This document shows positions 1-9,271 of a stretch of DNA of 52,934 nucleotides, one piece after another (the stretch's first letter is position 1; the number at the start of each line of letters is the position of its first letter). The stretch comes from Myxococcales bacterium. GTDB taxonomy: Bacteria; Myxococcota_A; Polyangia; Polyangiales; Polyangiaceae. Under the pieces are notes generated by a model. That model saw only the letters and a program-made list of their open reading frames with translations. It searched no databases and was not told where the DNA came from. Location of the stretch: positions 1 to 52,934 of the forward strand of contig JAHFDY010000001.1 of assembly GCA_023248735.1 (NCBI GenBank). Direction: 5' to 3'. Position numbers and translations under genes: made by a program.

Positions 1-994
<994 letters not shown>

Positions 995-1280
995 ACATTT
1001 TAAGTCGACTGGCGACTTGAACTTTTGGCTGTGTTTCAAATTCTGTAATCGGTGGACCCAATTACACTCACGTATTTGCGAGTTACGGCTCAGTTTTCAA
1101 GGACCGACGGCTGACAACGTTTGTCAGCGGGGTGGCGAATCTTATTCATTTCCGCCAGCTTGTCTACTTCTTTTTTCCTGGCCTCGCTTTCCATCGGACC
1201 GGGTGGTCGGAAGGACGAGCACCGACCCTGAGAGTTTGTCTCTCAAGGTCCGCGGCGGTGGAACCCCGTCGCCGCGAGGG
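995..1280 (-). promoter_or_regulatory. 16S rRNA leader with hairpins and boxA-like element
   Basis: This is the untranslated leader between the rrn promoter and mature 16S, about 285 nt. On the minus strand it holds a 10-bp stem (arms 1225-1234 and 1240-1249, loop of 5, one G-T pair), an 8-bp stem with a 3-nt loop (1110-1128), and a boxA-like CCTTGAAAACTGAG (about 1090-1103). BoxA elements are known to recruit Nus factors for rRNA antitermination, and leader hairpins are usually RNase III processing signals. Both roles are inferred here from position and shape. No protein-coding gene is supported in this stretch. Confidence 0.65.
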
Positions 1281-1286
1281 AGGCGG

Positions 1287-1314
1287 ATAATATCCATCCG
1301 CGATCCCAAGTCAA
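1287..1314 (-). promoter_or_regulatory. rrn promoter (sigma70-like)
   Basis: On the minus strand, TTGACT (1309-1314) and TATTAT (1287-1292) are separated by 16 bp, a near-consensus sigma70-type promoter pointing at the 16S gene. The expected transcription start is near 1280, which gives a leader of about 285 nt. The -35 element lies only six bases beyond the stop codon of the parvulin-like gene, so upstream read-through from that operon could also enter the rRNA operon. Confidence 0.7.
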
Positions 1315-1319
1315 CGGGT

Positions 1320-2150
1320 TTATTCCGACTGCTTGATTCGCTCGATTTCTCGCATGGTTCCTGGAGACATCACGGGGCTGCTTGCGGCGCGGAGACGCTT
1401 CGTGAGCGCTGACAGGCACGCGTGGACGCGATTGGTCTGGGCTTCTGGCTCGAAAAGCGCGCGCCGCTCGGCTTCCGGGATGTGCCTTGCAGGATGTCGC
1501 GCAAGCAGCAAAATGAGGTGCCAGCCGAAAGGACTCTCGGAGATCGGCGAGAGTGGCGCATCCATCGTGAGTGAGAATGCGCTTCGAACGAACGCTTTGT
1601 CGAAGCTGTTGACCGTGCCCTCGGTCGCGCGTCCGTCTGTGGTGAACGTATCGAGCATTTGCAGGACGAGGGCACCTTTTGACTCACGCACGTGCGGTCC
1701 CGCAACGCGATCGAAGGTCGCGAGATCGGCGCTTGCGTCGAGCTCGGCTCGCAGGCTCTCGAGCGCTCGCCGCGCCTCGGGCTCGCTGATTTTCGAACGC
1801 AGCGCGGCTACGTGAACAACCTTTACCCGCTCGTCGACATCAACCTCGGTCCAATGAAGCCGGGTGAGCTCGGAAAGTTCCGCGTCGGTAATTGTTGAGC
1901 GAGACGACTGCATGCAATCGGCGTGAACGGTGCGGGCAAGGATGGCGTCGATCTTACGTTGTGCGGCCGGGAGGCTGGGCGTGGCGGCAGCCCTTGCGAC
2001 GGACATATCCGTGCTGGCGGCCGAAACGGATATGCCCGCTCGCATGAGGGATCTGAGGTCGTCGTCGGAGATCGAGGTTGCCGCTTCCGACTTGGCCGTC
2101 GATCGCGAACATGAAGCGAGCGCAAAGCACAGAGCAAGAGCGCGTCTCAT
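1320..2150 (-). CDS. Parvulin-like (PpiC/SurA-type) peptidyl-prolyl isomerase lipoprotein
   Basis: 276 residues from the ATG at 2150, which gives a short positively charged start and a lipobox ending LASC about 14 residues in. The frame stays open upstream, but only without a signal peptide. The C-terminal half matches the layout of rotamase domains of the PpiC/SurA type: a stretch around AFVRSAFSLTMDAPLSPI followed by SPFGWHLILLL, the usual place of the conserved Phe-Gly-x-His segment. It would be exported, lipid-anchored and act as a folding helper for envelope proteins. The gene is last in a minus-strand run from the membrane-protein gene, 46 bases away. Several parvulin active-site positions are not obvious, so catalytic activity is uncertain. 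Confidence 0.65.
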   Translation of the reverse strand: MRRALALCFALASCSRSTAKSEAATSISDDDLRSLMRAGISVSAASTDMSVARAAATPSLPAAQRKIDAILARTVHADCMQSSRSTITDAELSELTRLHWTEVDVDERVKVVHVAALRSKISEPEARRALESLRAELDASADLATFDRVAGPHVRESKGALVLQMLDTFTTDGRATEGTVNSFDKAFVRSAFSLTMDAPLSPISESPFGWHLILLLARHPARHIPEAERRALFEPEAQTNRVHACLSALTKRLRAASSPVMSPGTMREIERIKQSE

Positions 2151-2196
2151 TGTCTGAGTTTCGCCTGGAATCCTATCCAAGTTCAACCGCTTCGGG

Positions 2197-2772
2197 TCAA
2201 AGCGTCGCCCACAATCCCGCCCCGGAGAGGACGACCGTGACGGTTGCAAGGGCGCGGCGAGTCTTCGTTTGGGCCGCAAGGAGGACGGCGAGGGCAAGCG
2301 CAAAGGCCGTCGCGAGCGCGCGGCTCAATAGCAGTGACTCGCTGCTTCCACGCGTGAGCCACGCGGCCCCGTGGGCCACGAGAGCGAGGCCGCCCGCAAA
2401 GAGCAGGGCGACCCCTTGTAGGCGCCTGGCGCGCACGCCTGCGCGTGGCCGGCCAACCATGACCTCGGGCGATGCGGCGGCAAGGGCGCATGCTCCCCAA
2501 CCGAGCATGCCCAAGAGGCCCGTGAAGATGTCGAAGCGCCTCGTGAGGTCGGCATCAAAGGCCCACGCAATGGCGCCCGCGGTGGCGAGAGCCCAGAATG
2601 CGGCGTGCCTCCTTCGTGGATCGTCGAAGTTACGAATGAGGTGCACCGCAATCCCGAATGCAACCGCGCAAGCGACAAATGCCAACAAGGTGCGGGCTGA
2701 CGGCAAGATAGTGAAAAAAAATACGTACCCGGCGGCACAAAAATAAATGAGGCGACCGCGCGATTGAGTCAT
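2197..2772 (-). CDS. Hypothetical multi-pass membrane protein
   Basis: 191 residues, mostly hydrophobic, with about six likely membrane segments (for example around residues 7-25, 27-45, 60-75, 83-98, 120-140 and 150-165) and short Arg-rich loops. I do not recognise the family. Its start codon overlaps the stop of ttcA by 4 bp (TCAT on the plus strand at 2769-2772), a standard translational-coupling overlap, so the two are co-transcribed. The overlap with a clear tRNA-modification gene says nothing certain about function. Codon use resembles its neighbours. Confidence 0.6.
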   Translation of the reverse strand: MTQSRGRLIYFCAAGYVFFFTILPSARTLLAFVACAVAFGIAVHLIRNFDDPRRRHAAFWALATAGAIAWAFDADLTRRFDIFTGLLGMLGWGACALAAASPEVMVGRPRAGVRARRLQGVALLFAGGLALVAHGAAWLTRGSSESLLLSRALATAFALALAVLLAAQTKTRRALATVTVVLSGAGLWATL

Positions 2773-3617
2773 GCCTCTTGACTCAATCGGAGAAGGCGCG
2801 CGGCGCCGACGAGTTTTCGATCGGCCTCGCTTTCTTGCGCAAAAGAGATGCCAAGCGACGTCCAGAGATTGCGATCGAGGAGCTGGGTGGGCCTTACATT
2901 CTGCAACGCGGCGAGCATCGATGCCTTGACGCCGGGATGCGTCGCGTCGAGGTCGCTGATGAGCCGTCCCACAATTTTGCGCTGAAGGTTGTCTTGCGAG
3001 CCGCAGAGATTGCAGGGAAGGATTGGGAAGGCTTGCGCTTCCGCGTACCTCTGGATGTCGTTCTCGTCGCAGTAGGCGAGGGGGCGAATCACGATGTGGC
3101 CGTATTCAGCGGCGAGCTTGGGTGGCATCGCGCCAAGTTGGCCCGCGAAAAAGAGATTCAAAAGCAACGTTTGGAGGATGTCGTCGCGGTGGTGTCCGAG
3201 CGCGATCTTATTGCACCCGAGTTCGGTCGCAACGCGATAGAGAATGCCACGACGGAGACGAGAGCACAGCGAGCAGAAGGTCTTTCCATTTGGCACTTTC
3301 TCAGTTACAATTGAGAATGTGTCCTCGGCGACCATGCGGAAATCGTAACCTTCGCTGCGCATAAATGAGCGAAGTGTCTCGGCCGGATAGCCTGGGTGCC
3401 CTTGATCGATGTTGACGACCTTGAGCGTGAAATCGACAGGCGCGCGCTTTTGGAGGAGCCGAAGGAGATGCAGAAGCGTGTAGCTGTCCTTGCCTCCGCT
3501 GACGGCGACCATGATCGTATCGCCATCCGCGATCATGTCGAAATCGGCGATGGCGCGACCCATCGCCCGATTGAGGCGCTTTTCGACGTGAACCGCGTCG
3601 TTGACGGAAGCCGACAT
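2769..3617 (-). CDS. ttcA: tRNA 2-thiocytidine(32) synthetase TtcA
   Basis: 282 residues from ATG 3617. TtcA uses ATP and a [4Fe-4S] cluster to convert cytidine 32 of certain tRNAs to 2-thiocytidine in the cytoplasm. Visible signatures are the PP-loop SGGKDS at residues 40-45, the CSLCSRLRRG segment with Cys115 and Cys118, GHHRDDILQT after it, and PCNLCGSQ with Cys202 and Cys205. The CxxC pair plus the distal Cys are the known cluster ligands of TtcA, which sets it apart from TilS and other PP-loop enzymes. The frame is open a further 135 codons upstream, but that part overlaps the end of pepA and has low-complexity composition, so the ATG before SASVNDAV is preferred. Length fits the family (about 280-310). 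Confidence 0.95.
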   Translation of the reverse strand: MSASVNDAVHVEKRLNRAMGRAIADFDMIADGDTIMVAVSGGKDSYTLLHLLRLLQKRAPVDFTLKVVNIDQGHPGYPAETLRSFMRSEGYDFRMVAEDTFSIVTEKVPNGKTFCSLCSRLRRGILYRVATELGCNKIALGHHRDDILQTLLLNLFFAGQLGAMPPKLAAEYGHIVIRPLAYCDENDIQRYAEAQAFPILPCNLCGSQDNLQRKIVGRLISDLDATHPGVKASMLAALQNVRPTQLLDRNLWTSLGISFAQESEADRKLVGAARLLRLSQEA

Positions 3618-3657
3618 GTGGCGCCGCTTAGCACGGACGCCGCGGAGGGGCTCGTGT

Positions 3658-5178
3658 CTAGCGCTCGGCGGCGACGGTCTCGATGAGCGATAGGAAGGTG
3701 AGAATCCCGTGACCGGTCGCGCCCTTGGCTTGGGTCCAGCCGCTCGGGCGATCGGTTGTTGCGGGACCGGCGATGTCGGCGTGAATCCAGTTCTTGGTGT
3801 CGCCGATGAACTCGCGCAAAAAGAGAGCGGCCGTGATCGAGCCGCCGTAGCGGTCGCCGGTCTGCTTGACATCCGCAACGTCGCTGCGGATTTGGTCGCG
3901 CAGATCTTCGAGGAGAGGCATCCGCCACATCGACTCGCCGGCAACACCGGCAGCCTTCGCAAATTGATCACCAACCGTGTCATTGCTCGCGTAGAAGCCA
4001 GTGCACCCTGCGCCAAGAGCAACCAAGCACGCGCCCGTGAGCGTCGCGTTGTCGATGAGGTAGTCGGGCTTCAGTGCGCGACCGTACGCGAGGGCGTCAG
4101 CAAGAATGAGACGCCCTTCGGCATCGGTGTTGACGATTTCAACGGTCTTTCCGTCGAGGGATTTGCAAATGTCACCCGGTCTGTAGGCATTGCCGTCGGG
4201 CATGTTCTCCGCGGCAGCGATCAGTCCGTGTACTTCGACATTCGGCTTTAGCGCGGCGACGGCCGCCATGAGCCCAACGATGTTCGCGGCGCCGGACATG
4301 TCGTGTTTCATCTCCTGCATACCCGCCGCCGGCTTAATACTGATGCCACCCGTGTCAAATGTAACACCTTTGCCTACGAATACGAATCGCTTCTTCGCCT
4401 TGATACGAGGCACGTAGCTGATGTGGACAAAGCGCGGATCACGGACACTGCCACGACCCACCGCGTCGATGAGGTGCATGCCTCTTCGCAGAATTTCTTT
4501 ATGGTCAAAGATCTGAACCTTAAGCCCGGATGCCTTCGACATTTTCTCGGCCGACGCAGCAAGGGCTGCGGGGTAGATCACGTTCGGCGGTTCGTTGCTG
4601 AGATCCCGCGACAGGTTGATAGCGCGACCGATCGCCTGGCCGAGGTCGACTTGCTTCTTGGCGTCGGCTGAAAGTTTGGCGGCTGCGCCGATATGCACCT
4701 CGGCGAGATCGGCTTTGGGCCTGCGATCGCCAGTGAAGTACTTCGCAAACCGGTACGCACCGAGCTCGATGCCTTCCGCGAGCGCACGCAACCGTGATTC
4801 AAGTCCGGGTGGCAAATAAAGGGCACAAGAAGTCGCCTTCTCGTTGTTGGCAAACCGGGCGGCACGACCCGCAAATGTGCGCGCTTCGGCGGCCGTTGCT
4901 GGACCTTCGCCGAGTCCAATCAGGATGAGTTTTCGGACCTTGCCCTGAGCAAAGTATGAAAACGAGAGGACCTGATCCTTTTTCGCAGTGAACTCTTCTC
5001 GGAGGGCATGCGCGGAGAGTGCACCTTTGAGTTCGCGATCGATCGACGAAACCTGCGAAGGTAGCCCCGTTTTTTTCGAGGCGGTCTTTGGTGTGTGCGG
5101 CGCGTAGACGCCGACGACCGATAGATCGGGGCTGAGTGAAAGTGGTGCCGCTACCTTCGCGGCAATTTTGATGGGCAT
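3658..5178 (-). CDS. pepA: Leucyl aminopeptidase (M17 family, PepA)
   Basis: 506 residues. The ATG at 5178 is preceded by GAGGAG seven bases upstream, favouring it over the TTG at 5184. This is a cytosolic di-metal exopeptidase that releases N-terminal residues. It shows the M17 signature NTDAEGRL at residues 350-357, the metal/catalytic stretch GKGVTFDTGGISIK and the GGSITAALFL segment, and it matches the usual ~500-residue length. The N-terminal ~170 residues form the variable M17 N-domain. It lies 40 bases upstream of ttcA in the same direction and is probably co-transcribed with it. In some bacteria PepA also binds DNA, but nothing here argues for that. Confidence 0.95.
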   Translation of the reverse strand: MPIKIAAKVAAPLSLSPDLSVVGVYAPHTPKTASKKTGLPSQVSSIDRELKGALSAHALREEFTAKKDQVLSFSYFAQGKVRKLILIGLGEGPATAAEARTFAGRAARFANNEKATSCALYLPPGLESRLRALAEGIELGAYRFAKYFTGDRRPKADLAEVHIGAAAKLSADAKKQVDLGQAIGRAINLSRDLSNEPPNVIYPAALAASAEKMSKASGLKVQIFDHKEILRRGMHLIDAVGRGSVRDPRFVHISYVPRIKAKKRFVFVGKGVTFDTGGISIKPAAGMQEMKHDMSGAANIVGLMAAVAALKPNVEVHGLIAAAENMPDGNAYRPGDICKSLDGKTVEIVNTDAEGRLILADALAYGRALKPDYLIDNATLTGACLVALGAGCTGFYASNDTVGDQFAKAAGVAGESMWRMPLLEDLRDQIRSDVADVKQTGDRYGGSITAALFLREFIGDTKNWIHADIAGPATTDRPSGWTQAKGATGHGILTFLSLIETVAAER

Positions 5179-5277
5179 CGACAAGCTCCTCGGGCGATAT
5201 CGGAATGGGAACGAGGATATTGCCAGAGCGAGAGCGGCTGGGACAAGAGCGGTGGCGAGGTACCTGTCGAAGAGCCG

Positions 5278-5772
5278 TCAGGCCATGAGTTGGCGTGGCT
5301 TCTGTGGGACGATCGAAATGCGGCTGAGGCTCGCGAATCGGGTCTCGGTGGGCGTCCCGTCAATTCTCAATGCCATGGTGGAGGTGCCGATCTCATGCGT
5401 CCACGCGACAGTGCAGGGAATCGTGTAGTCGATGCCACGCACCTCATCCGAAACGCGTAGAATAAGCGAAGTGTCGGCCTTAACGCCGCGATACCCGGCG
5501 ACGACAAAACCGGCCGCGTTCACCTGTCTGAGCTCGCAACGGACGAAACCGAACTCGCCGATCATCTCTGCCGCAACCGAATCTGGCGTACGGCTAACGA
5601 TGCCGCGAGCGGGCAAACGGCCGTCCTGTGCAGCGACTTTCAGCAGCGCGTGGAGCTCGAGCTTTTCGGTAGAGGAAAGCGCACTCATCGCGTGACGTGC
5701 GGTTAAGTCCCAGAACCGAACCAAGAATCGCAGCTTATCGATCAACGCGAGCCCCCTTGTGTTGTCCACCAC
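5278..5772 (-). CDS. PilZ-like domain protein
   Basis: 164 residues from a GTG at 5772, supported by AAGGAAGGAG ending six bases upstream. The region RCELRQVNAAGFVVAG followed by beta-strand-rich sequence and CTVAWTHEIGTSTMAL resembles the PilZ fold common in myxobacterial c-di-GMP-responsive or degenerate PilZ proteins. The classical RxxxR and (D/N)xSxxG motifs are only partly matched (RCELR, then NAAG), so c-di-GMP binding is doubtful. The N-terminal 50 residues are helical. It is the first gene of the minus-strand run into pepA, 99 bases away. The family assignment is tentative. Confidence 0.45.
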   Translation of the reverse strand: MVDNTRGLALIDKLRFLVRFWDLTARHAMSALSSTEKLELHALLKVAAQDGRLPARGIVSRTPDSVAAEMIGEFGFVRCELRQVNAAGFVVAGYRGVKADTSLILRVSDEVRGIDYTIPCTVAWTHEIGTSTMALRIDGTPTETRFASLSRISIVPQKPRQLMA

Positions 5773-5863
5773 GCACCGCTCCTTCCTTGGACGTACATCC
5801 TCTGCAATCCATCTCAGATAGAGCTGCGCATTTTTGAAGACAGTCGATTTCCTTGGGTTCCCC

Positions 5864-5880
5864 TATAATGAGGCGCAATG
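5864..5880 (+). promoter_or_regulatory. Consensus -10 box immediately upstream of a start codon
   Basis: A perfect TATAAT lies at 5864-5869, only eight bases before the ATG at 5878. I see no good -35 at 16-18 bp. If it is used, transcription would start within one or two bases of the ATG and the mRNA would be leaderless. Alternatively GAGG at 5870-5873 serves as a Shine-Dalgarno on a transcript that starts further upstream. The sequence alone does not decide. Confidence 0.4.
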
Positions 5881-6531
5881 CTCGAGCTTCGACGCGCAGG
5901 TGAGCTTCTGCTTTTGGCGCTAGCGCTGGGCGGTTGTGGAGCCGCACGCGTATCGCTCGGTGCGGGGCCACGAAACTACGCGCCGGACGACTACCCATTT
6001 ATCCAGCAGCGTTGGACGCGCAAAGCGAGTCTGCTTTCGATGCAGGACCTCGATGACAAACTCACGGCAACGGCAACGTTCGAGTCGTGGGACTTTCGCT
6101 GGGCTTACGTAACGCGCTACGCAGAGGACTTTCGCCTCACCGAAAAGGAACGCACGCGGATGATGACGGCGGAGCTCGATGACGCGCGTCAGTTTCATCG
6201 GTTCTACATCGCCCTCTACACATCAACCCAACATCGGTACGCCGACTTGACGAAGCCGGGAACGGCTTGGGTCGTTCGGTTAGTGGATAGTCAAGGGCAT
6301 GAAATCGAACCGGTCGAGATCCAAAAAATCGCCAAGCCATCACCCGTGGACCGCAAGTATTTTCCTTACACTTCGGTTTGGCGACAGGCGTTTCGCGTCA
6401 AGTTCCGTCGGCGAGTGAGCGGCTCTGACGCCGGCATCGATGACAACCAGGCCTCATGGATCGCGCTGCGTTTTTCGGGAACAGAAGGGGCCTCCGAGTT
6501 GCAGTGGAATCTTGATACCGAAAGTCGATAG
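5878..6531 (+). CDS. Hypothetical lipoprotein
   Basis: 217 residues. The start gives a compact lipoprotein signal: Arg-Arg, a Leu-rich core and lipobox LGGC near residue 20. The mature part has no motif I recognise. It contains a conserved-looking WDFRWAYVTRYAEDFRL segment and alternating hydrophobic strands toward the C-terminus (WIALRFSG). Export and membrane anchoring are inferred from the signal only. It is transcribed divergently from the PilZ-like gene and convergently with the next gene, 27 bases away, so it is probably monocistronic. Confidence 0.65.
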   Translation: MLELRRAGELLLLALALGGCGAARVSLGAGPRNYAPDDYPFIQQRWTRKASLLSMQDLDDKLTATATFESWDFRWAYVTRYAEDFRLTEKERTRMMTAELDDARQFHRFYIALYTSTQHRYADLTKPGTAWVVRLVDSQGHEIEPVEIQKIAKPSPVDRKYFPYTSVWRQAFRVKFRRRVSGSDAGIDDNQASWIALRFSGTEGASELQWNLDTESR

Positions 6532-6558
6532 GGACATAGTCAACTTAGCTGACCATGA

Positions 6559-7587
6559 TCAAGATAGCTCGGTAAAGACCTCTAGCAAACTCGGCATTGT
6601 GAGAATCAGCTCCTGCGTCGTGGCGCGGTCGGCAACGAACACGAGCGCGCCACCATCACCCGCCACTGCGCCAGCTGGGCAACGTCCCGGCGTCAGAACG
6701 AGATGCGGAAAAAGAAACTCGCCTGGTGACAATTGAACCGAGTCGCCAACAGCGATGGATCCTGCCCCCATGAGGAGGAGGCCAGGGAACGGATCACCAG
6801 GTTCAGCGAACACGGTTCCCCCAACCAAGTGGCGAAGAACGAGTCGACTCATCACGTCGTGACGCGTCGATTCGTCCAGGCGATCGCCGATTGAGCCCAT
6901 GACCGCGCCGACGAGCGCTTGGTGACGATCGGCGGCAACCTTCAGGCGCCGTTCCACGCTGGTAAACTCGGAGAGAAGCCGACGCGTTGTCTCCTCATCC
7001 CAAACAGCAACCTTGGCGGCGCCATTGATCGCCACCAGACGAAGTGGATTTGCATGAATCAGCGTGCCGAAGCCAAGAACGACAGAGCCCCTGTCAAGAC
7101 GCTCGACGAACGCATCAACGATGGTGGGTGCGACGCCGACTTCCCCATCGAGCACGATCGCCATGCCAAAATTGGCGACTTCTTCGTCATGCAGAAGGCG
7201 CTCGATCGCGACCGAACGCGAAAGCGCGCGCTTGGAGGCCTCAGGAAGATCGGCGAGCGACGCGATCGGATCCCAATCGAGACCGCCTGGAACATGGTGC
7301 GGGAGCGGCGGTGGGTCGTGGCGCGGGATCTCGTCGTCTTCGGCAAGGTCGATCGTTATCGGTGGGGAGGTGGGACGAGTCGATTCGTCACTCGATAGGT
7401 CACGAAACGCGGCGGCCAGATTTTCGGCGCGATCAGCCTGAGAAGCCGCGCGCGCAAAGTCGACGGCGCGACTGAGCCACACCAGCGCGTCGCGTCGGTC
7501 ATCCCGACGCCAAAGCGCCTCCGCAGTCTCGAGCGCCCAGACGACGTCCTCGGCATCGGATTCAAAGGGACGCGGCATGGCCGTCAT
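6559..7587 (-). CDS. Protein with two degenerate cyclic-nucleotide-binding-like domains
   Basis: 342 residues from ATG 7587; ATG 7578 is an alternative. Residues 1-60 are helical and TPR-like (VVWALETAEALWRRDDRRDAL). After an acidic, Pro-rich linker, two beta-roll segments follow the cNMP-binding layout: one near residues 120-215 (IVLDGEVGV, LDRGSVVLGFG) and one near 250-342 (TVFAEPGDPF, LMGAGSIAV, LSPGEFLFP). The phosphate-binding cassette FGExxxR..R is missing from both, so nucleotide binding is doubtful. The fold may serve protein interaction. It follows the beta-propeller gene by 59 bases and is likely in one transcript with it. The assignment rests on pattern reading only. Confidence 0.5.
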   Translation of the reverse strand: MTAMPRPFESDAEDVVWALETAEALWRRDDRRDALVWLSRAVDFARAASQADRAENLAAAFRDLSSDESTRPTSPPITIDLAEDDEIPRHDPPPLPHHVPGGLDWDPIASLADLPEASKRALSRSVAIERLLHDEEVANFGMAIVLDGEVGVAPTIVDAFVERLDRGSVVLGFGTLIHANPLRLVAINGAAKVAVWDEETTRRLLSEFTSVERRLKVAADRHQALVGAVMGSIGDRLDESTRHDVMSRLVLRHLVGGTVFAEPGDPFPGLLLMGAGSIAVGDSVQLSPGEFLFPHLVLTPGRCPAGAVAGDGGALVFVADRATTQELILTMPSLLEVFTELS

Positions 7588-7646
7588 GAAGCTCAGGTTA
7601 TCGCGCCTTCCACTTGGGGACGGCAAGAACTTCGGCAAAGTAAGCG

Positions 7647-8912
7647 CTATTGACCCTGACCGAAGGCGTAGAGCTTGCCGTCCTCGCTCGGCACGAGGAG
7701 CGTGCCGTCCTGGAGCAAGGTCAGCGGAGCGTCGACGTCCCCTCCCGTGTGAAAGGACCATTCCTCGACAAGCGCGGGTGACAGAATGCGCGCGAGGTTG
7801 TCCTGCGCGCCGAAGGCAAAGCGGCCTCGGTCGTCTTCGAGCGCGCTTCCATGAATCCCAAACTCCTTGGCCCCCGTGCCGCGAACCCCAAAGGTGTGCG
7901 TGATGGACCCATTGGGCGAGATGCGGACGACTTTCGGGTTCGGCCCGTAGGTGCCGGCCACAATGTCACCGTTACGCGCAACGGTGAGCGACCCCCTTAC
8001 GTAACCACCAACGTTACATTTCCACATGACGCCTCCTCTTGCGTCGAGTTTGATCACTTCGTGCGCGTCTGTTCCCACGAAGACTGACCCTTCGGGTCCA
8101 CTTGCGGGAGCCGTGTCGACCTGACCACCAACATCGGTGCGCCATATTTCGGTGCCCGCTAGCGAGAGCGAGTAGACGTGCCCATCTTGCGAGCCAAAGA
8201 CGATTTGCTGCTCAGTCGTGAGCGTCGGTGAGCTGAACACCTTGCGACGTGTCTGGTACCGCCACTTGACGGTGCCTGCCGCATCGACCGCGTAAACACG
8301 TTTTCCAGAGGCAAAAACAACGAGCCCCCCAGCCGCAAGCGCGGACGTATCAGCATCGTCATCGGTTTGGAATTTCCACATCAACTTGCCGGCGTAGGAA
8401 ACCGCCACAAATTGATCCGCGTCAGTGCCAAATAGAATGCGGTCTGAAAGGACCAGGGGTGCGGCATAGATCCGCTCACCGAGCTCAAGAGACCACCGCG
8501 CGTGGCCCGATGGGTCGACCGCGCTCGCTCTACCAGTGAGGGTGACGACGAAGAACGTCTGCTCATCGTCGGACGTGGTCACCTGGGCCGCGATGGGGCC
8601 ACCGGCGTCGAACGACCACAAGAGGCGAGGTCTCAACGGTAGGCGCCCGCGGACACGACCCGAACGTCCAGGATCACCGTGCAACGTTGTGACGTGCAGG
8701 GCAACGCTCGCTTGCGGAGCCACCGCGTCGACGGGCGATGCGGCCCCTAAGGTCGCTGACGCTGACGGCAGTGCCGAAGGAGAGGCGCTCCCGCGTGGAC
8801 CAACCTTGCGAACGCGCACAACCGTCCCCACGGCAAGCGATGAGGCAAGCACGGCCAGCGGCAAGAGGCGTACGGCTCGGTGCGCAAACGAACGATGAGC
8901 CCATCCAGCCAC
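7647..8912 (-). CDS. PQQ-type beta-propeller (BamB-like) exported protein
   Basis: 421 residues from a GTG at 8912; the upstream sequence shows no strong ribosome site. An N-terminal hydrophobic segment (residues about 14-31, LLPLAVLASSLAVGTVV) is a signal peptide or anchor, followed by a Ser/Ala/Pro linker. The rest is a run of PQQ/pyrrolo-quinoline-like blades: repeated units such as KLMWKFQTDDD, GTVKWRYQTRR, GTEIWRTDVGG and GGVMWKCNVGG, each with a Trp and a VY/VF-x-(A/S) strand. Such propellers include BamB and alcohol dehydrogenase-like proteins. No catalytic residues are evident, so a periplasmic scaffolding role is more likely. The exact function is unknown. Confidence 0.75.
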   Translation of the reverse strand: MAGWAHRSFAHRAVRLLPLAVLASSLAVGTVVRVRKVGPRGSASPSALPSASATLGAASPVDAVAPQASVALHVTTLHGDPGRSGRVRGRLPLRPRLLWSFDAGGPIAAQVTTSDDEQTFFVVTLTGRASAVDPSGHARWSLELGERIYAAPLVLSDRILFGTDADQFVAVSYAGKLMWKFQTDDDADTSALAAGGLVVFASGKRVYAVDAAGTVKWRYQTRRKVFSSPTLTTEQQIVFGSQDGHVYSLSLAGTEIWRTDVGGQVDTAPASGPEGSVFVGTDAHEVIKLDARGGVMWKCNVGGYVRGSLTVARNGDIVAGTYGPNPKVVRISPNGSITHTFGVRGTGAKEFGIHGSALEDDRGRFAFGAQDNLARILSPALVEEWSFHTGGDVDAPLTLLQDGTLLVPSEDGKLYAFGQGQ

Positions 8913-8973
8913 GGGCGCACTCTACTGGAACGGACCGTCGAAAGTCAGCCCTGTGATGCGCGCAGCCGAAGCG

Positions 8974-9198
8974 TCAACGGGCGCGACGGGCGCGCATGCG
9001 TGCCTCGGAATCGCGCGCTTCGTCGACACCAAGTGCGTGCGGGGGTTCGCTCGGCTTACGCCGTGCGAGCCAGCCGATCAATGTAAGCCCAGCTGCCTTC
9101 GTTGTGCACGGCACAGCCGGATCTCGAACGATACGCCCGATCTCATCAATGAGCTTTGTTCGGGCGGCTTCGTCGCCCACGCAGCAGTCGTTGAACAT
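8974..9198 (-). CDS. Small hypothetical protein
   Basis: 74 codons from ATG 9198, with AAGGAAGGG directly upstream on the minus strand. The N-terminal half is plausible protein (EAARTKLIDEIGRIVRD, then LTLIGWLARRKP); the C-terminus is charged and Arg-rich. It fills the gap between ftsK (ends 9272) and the propeller gene (starts 8912) in the same direction. I recognise no family and it may be spurious, but spacing, ribosome site and amino-acid balance favour a real small gene. Confidence 0.4.
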   Translation of the reverse strand: MFNDCCVGDEAARTKLIDEIGRIVRDPAVPCTTKAAGLTLIGWLARRKPSEPPHALGVDEARDSEARMRARRAR

Positions 9199-9271
9199 CC
9201 CTTCCTTATTCAAGGCAAATGATTGTAGCGCGTTTCTGAAAGAGGTCGAATGCGCCCAAATTGATGACGCG

